Source: Phycisphaerales bacterium (GTDB lineage: Bacteria; Planctomycetota; Phycisphaerae; Phycisphaerales; UBA1924). Taken from it: DNA of 7,821 nucleotides. A program made the position numbers and the translations under genes. Below, one piece after another: positions 5,993-7,821 of this stretch (its first letter is position 1; each line of letters opens with the position of its first letter). The notes below the pieces were generated by a model. The model was not told the DNA's origin and ran no database searches. It worked only from the letters and a program-made list of their open reading frames with translations. The DNA lies in contig JALOQT010000036.1 in the NCBI GenBank assembly GCA_025453375.1, positions 1 through 7,821 of the forward strand. The letters are read 5' to 3'.

Positions 5993-6463
5993 TTAGAGGT
6001 TGTTGGCGGTGAGGAAGCCACCGGAGCCGTTGCTGGCGGTGGTGGTGTTGGTGGAGTTGGCATAGAAGCCGGCAGCCGGGGGGTTGGCGGCGTTATCGAC
6101 GTAGTAGCGCCAGCCGTCTGCACCGCTGGCGGTGCGGGCGTTCCACTCAGCGAGCGTGGCGGCGACGACGGTCATCGAGTTGTTGTACGGGTTACGCGGC
6201 ATGGCGTCCTGCATGACGGTGCCGACGGTGTTCAGCTGGGCGAGGGTGGGGTAGGCCGGGGTGCCGGAGATGGAGCTGTTGGCGTAGAAGTTGGCGAGGG
6301 CCGAGCGGACGTTGCCGACGATGCCCTGCACGCTGCTGGTGCGGGCGCGGTCGGTGTAGTCAAAGTAGCGCGGGACAGCGACGGCGGCCAGGATGGCCAG
6401 CACGACGATGACGGCGATGAGTTCGACCAGGGTGAAGGCCTTACGAGTGCTGCGAGCGTTCAT
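5993..6463 (-). CDS. Type IV pilin / type II pseudopilin-like protein
   Basis: A 156-aa prepilin. The positively charged nine-residue leader ends in RKA, and processing is expected between Ala-9 and Phe-10. The mature protein starts [20 protein letters not shown], with the conserved Glu at position +5, followed by the helix-ending VPRYFDY. Minus-one Ala instead of Gly is less common but occurs in such proteins. The globular part contains [10 protein letters not shown] (86-95) and GWRYYVDN (117-124), the 'P-x-NPY...YY' arrangement typical of small pilins and GspG-like pseudopilins. It has no cysteines, hence no D-loop disulfide. The C-terminus is Asn/Ser/Thr/Gly-rich. The start at 6463 is fixed by the strong Shine-Dalgarno and the leader length; upstream in-frame sequence is not protein-like. 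The gene has its own terminator and is probably transcribed alone at a high level, as expected for a major subunit. Whether it builds a pilus or a secretion pseudopilus cannot be settled here. Confidence 0.94.
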   Translation of the reverse strand: MNARSTRKAFTLVELIAVIVVLAILAAVAVPRYFDYTDRARTSSVQGIVGNVRSALANFYANSSISGTPAYPTLAQLNTVGTVMQDAMPRNPYNNSMTVVAATLAEWNARTASGADGWRYYVDNAANPPAAGFYANSTNTTTASNGSGGFLTANNL

Positions 6464-6470
6464 TCTGAAA

Positions 6471-6478
6471 TCCTCCTT
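6471..6478 (-). promoter_or_regulatory. Strong Shine-Dalgarno of the pilin gene
   Basis: AAGGAGGA on the coding strand lies seven bases before the ATG. It is the only near-consensus ribosome-binding site in the window; the platform and regulator genes lack one. It fixes the pilin start and fits high expression. Confidence 0.9.
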
Positions 6479-6510
6479 GATGCGTGCGTGTCTGCGATTG
6501 TGACTGAGTA

Positions 6511-6556
6511 CTTCGGTGCGATGCGGGAACACAGTTGGTCGCACCTGGCACCGAAG
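6511..6556. promoter_or_regulatory. Interrupted palindrome upstream of the pilin gene
   Basis: CTTCGGTGC (6511-6519) and GCACCGAAG (6548-6556) are perfect 9-bp inverted arms separated by 28 bp. A second, overlapping pairing exists between GGTGCGA (6515-6521) and TCGCACC (6539-6545), so the element could switch between two stems if transcribed. It ends 48 bp before the pilin start codon. It is either an operator or, if transcription starts further upstream, a leader hairpin. Confidence 0.5.
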
Positions 6557-6729
6557 CGGGTGGACGGAAGGGGTATCAGCGTTTGGCGGGGGTGACTTGA
6601 GCGGGAGTGTCGAGTTCGCCAGAGAAAAGATGGCAGATAGGGGAGAATTTGGCGGTGCGAGGCGCAAAGTCTGCGGTGCCGGAGGGGTTATCGGTGCAGC
6701 GATGCGGGCAGGAGTGGGTACACTCGGCC

Positions 6730-7821
6730 ATGAGCAGTGGCGATGCGAGTGCGGTGGCCAGTAGCGCAAGGGGCGAGCGGCTGCTGGGGCTGGATGCGGT
6801 GCGCGGCTTTGCGCTGCTGGGGATCACGCTGGTCAATATGGCGTTCTTCGCGCACCCCAGTGCGCTGATGTATGCCTTTGGGGGTGATAGTGCTGCGCCG
6901 TGGTGGGATCGGGCGGCATCGCTGGGGGTGAGTGTGTTCTGTGAGGCGAAGTTTTTCCCGCTGTTTAGCCTGCTCTTTGGGATGGGCATGGCGATCATGC
7001 TGATGGGCGGGGCATCGCGCGGTGGTGCGGGTGGGGGCGCGAGTGGGGGCGCCGGTGGTGGGCAGGTGAACGCGGCGTTTGTGTGGCGCTATCTGCGGCG
7101 GCTGGTGTGCCTGGGGGTGATTGGCCTGCTGCATGCGTGGTTCATCTGGTATGGGGACATTCTGTTTCTCTATGCGGTGGTGGGGGTGGGCTTGCTGCTG
7201 TTTTCGTGGGCGCCGGCGCGGGGGCTGCTGATTGGCGGGGCGGTGTTGGTGGGGCTGGGGGCGCTGGTGACGGCGGTGCTGACGATGCTGGGCGGGGGCG
7301 GGATGGGGGAGATCGATGCGACGCTGCCGCAGTCGCTGGCGGAGATGCCGCCGCTGCAGCGGTACTTTGAGGGCTGGACGTACGAGGGCGGGAAGTACAT
7401 GCTCGCGACGTGGGCGAGTGCGGAAAGTGAGGTATTCAGCGGCGGGCCGTACTGGTCGGCGGTGGCGATGCGGATGCTGCTGTGGGGGGGGGGGCTGGTG
7501 GCGGGGGTGATGGGGTTTGGCTGGACGGTGCTGGGGATGTTCTTCCTGGGGGCGGGGCTGCTGAAGGCGGGGTTCTTTGCACCTGAGCGGCGCGAGGCGC
7601 GGCGGTGGCTGGTACGGATGGGGCTCGTGGTGGGGCTGCCGTTGGCGATTGGCGGGGGCGCACTGATGCACTTTGGCGGGCAGCACATGGCGGCGGTGGG
7701 GCTGGGCTTGATGGCGGGGATGCTGGCTGGGCCGCTGCTGGCGCTGATGTGGGCGTCACTGTTTGCGGGATGGGCGGAGCGGCCGGGGCCGATGGCCACG
7801 CGCGTGCTGGGCGTGCTGGCG
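6730..7821 (+). CDS. DUF418-family multi-pass membrane protein (YeiB-like), 3'-truncated by window end
   Basis: The frame stays open for 364 codons to the window edge. The N-terminus has the family signature [17 protein letters not shown] at 21-37, then [17 protein letters not shown] at 75-91, and [22 protein letters not shown] at 123-144 leading into LFLYAV. Further hydrophobic helices lie near 146-159, 164-188, 246-281, 296-314 and 320-347. The end ([15 protein letters not shown] at 334-348) enters the C-terminal DUF418 domain proper. Family members are about 380-430 aa, so perhaps 30-60 residues are missing. A Gly/Ala/Ser-rich loop (93-112) and Gly-253 to Gly-255, encoded by an 11-G run, are local oddities. 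DUF418 proteins are proposed membrane transporters or acyl-transfer-related proteins; the substrate is unknown. The gene is divergent from the pilin, and nothing here ties it to the pilus. ATG at 6730 is the first start before the signature; the nearest Shine-Dalgarno is 15 bases away. Confidence 0.92.
   Translation, partial: MSSGDASAVASSARGERLLGLDAVRGFALLGITLVNMAFFAHPSALMYAFGGDSAAPWWDRAASLGVSVFCEAKFFPLFSLLFGMGMAIMLMGGASRGGAGGGASGGAGGGQVNAAFVWRYLRRLVCLGVIGLLHAWFIWYGDILFLYAVVGVGLLLFSWAPARGLLIGGAVLVGLGALVTAVLTMLGGGGMGEIDATLPQSLAEMPPLQRYFEGWTYEGGKYMLATWASAESEVFSGGPYWSAVAMRMLLWGGGLVAGVMGFGWTVLGMFFLGAGLLKAGFFAPERREARRWLVRMGLVVGLPLAIGGGALMHFGGQHMAAVGLGLMAGMLAGPLLALMWASLFAGWAERPGPMATRVLGVLA

Larger units (their letters stand above)
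6464..6729. other. Divergent intergenic region between the pilin and DUF418 genes
   Basis: These 266 bp must carry promoters for both directions. Visible elements are the pilin Shine-Dalgarno (6471-6478), a CACAAT on the minus strand (complement of 6497-6502) that could be a pilin -10, and an interrupted palindrome at 6511-6556 just upstream of it. AGGAG at 6710-6714 is a distant Shine-Dalgarno candidate for the plus-strand gene (15 bases from its ATG), and TACACT at 6719-6724 resembles a -10 box. No good -35 was found for either direction, and no sigma-54 -24/-12 pair was seen. Confidence 0.5.

Noticed and set aside
6545..6556. TGGCAC as a sigma-54 -24 element, often seen before pilin genes
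   Set aside because: It is on the plus strand, pointing away from the pilin, and no TTGC-type -12 element follows at the required distance.
6464..6769. Upstream extension of the pilin frame
   Set aside because: The consensus Shine-Dalgarno and nine-residue prepilin leader fix the start at 6463; the extension has no prepilin features.

Overview
The window is GC-rich and free-living-bacterial in style. The combination of a PilM–PilN fusion, an Ala-at-minus-1 type IV pilin and Pro/Ala-rich low-complexity linkers suggests a planctomycete-type organism, perhaps Phycisphaerae. That placement is an inference of modest confidence, because there is no rRNA or marker gene here. Seven protein genes are supported. 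Six lie on the minus strand and one, cut by the right edge, lies on the plus strand.

Right to left along the minus strand: a type IV pilin/pseudopilin gene with an excellent Shine-Dalgarno (5993-6463) ends at a strong intrinsic terminator (about 5918-5959). After a 154-bp spacer comes an inner-membrane assembly-platform cluster. It consists of a PilM–PilN fusion (3835-5763), a PilO/GspM-like protein (2939-3763) and a PilP/GspC-like protein (2265-2942), the last two overlapping by ATGA. After only 41 bp with no visible terminator comes a cupin-type AraC-family regulator (1345-2223). After a further 158 bp comes a secreted alpha/beta hydrolase (131-1186). Divergent from the pilin, across a 266-bp intergenic region, is a multi-pass DUF418-family membrane protein (6730 to the window end).

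The pilin and the three platform proteins plausibly belong to one type IV pilus or type II secretion machine. The actin-like PilM domain, the TM-anchored PilN domain and PilO would form the inner-membrane alignment complex, and the PilP/GspC-like protein would reach toward a secretin. Secretin, ATPases, PilC/GspF and prepilin peptidase are not in the window. The AraC regulator may control the neighbouring hydrolase, the pil genes, or both.

Non-coding structure worth noting: an 8-bp tandem array (19-98) at the left edge, a second and unrelated 8-bp-period repeat (3787-3810) in the pilMN–pilO gap, an interrupted palindrome upstream of the pilin start, a palindrome covering the hydrolase ribosome-binding site, an 11-G homopolymer inside the DUF418 gene, and a plus-strand G excess that persists whichever strand is coding.
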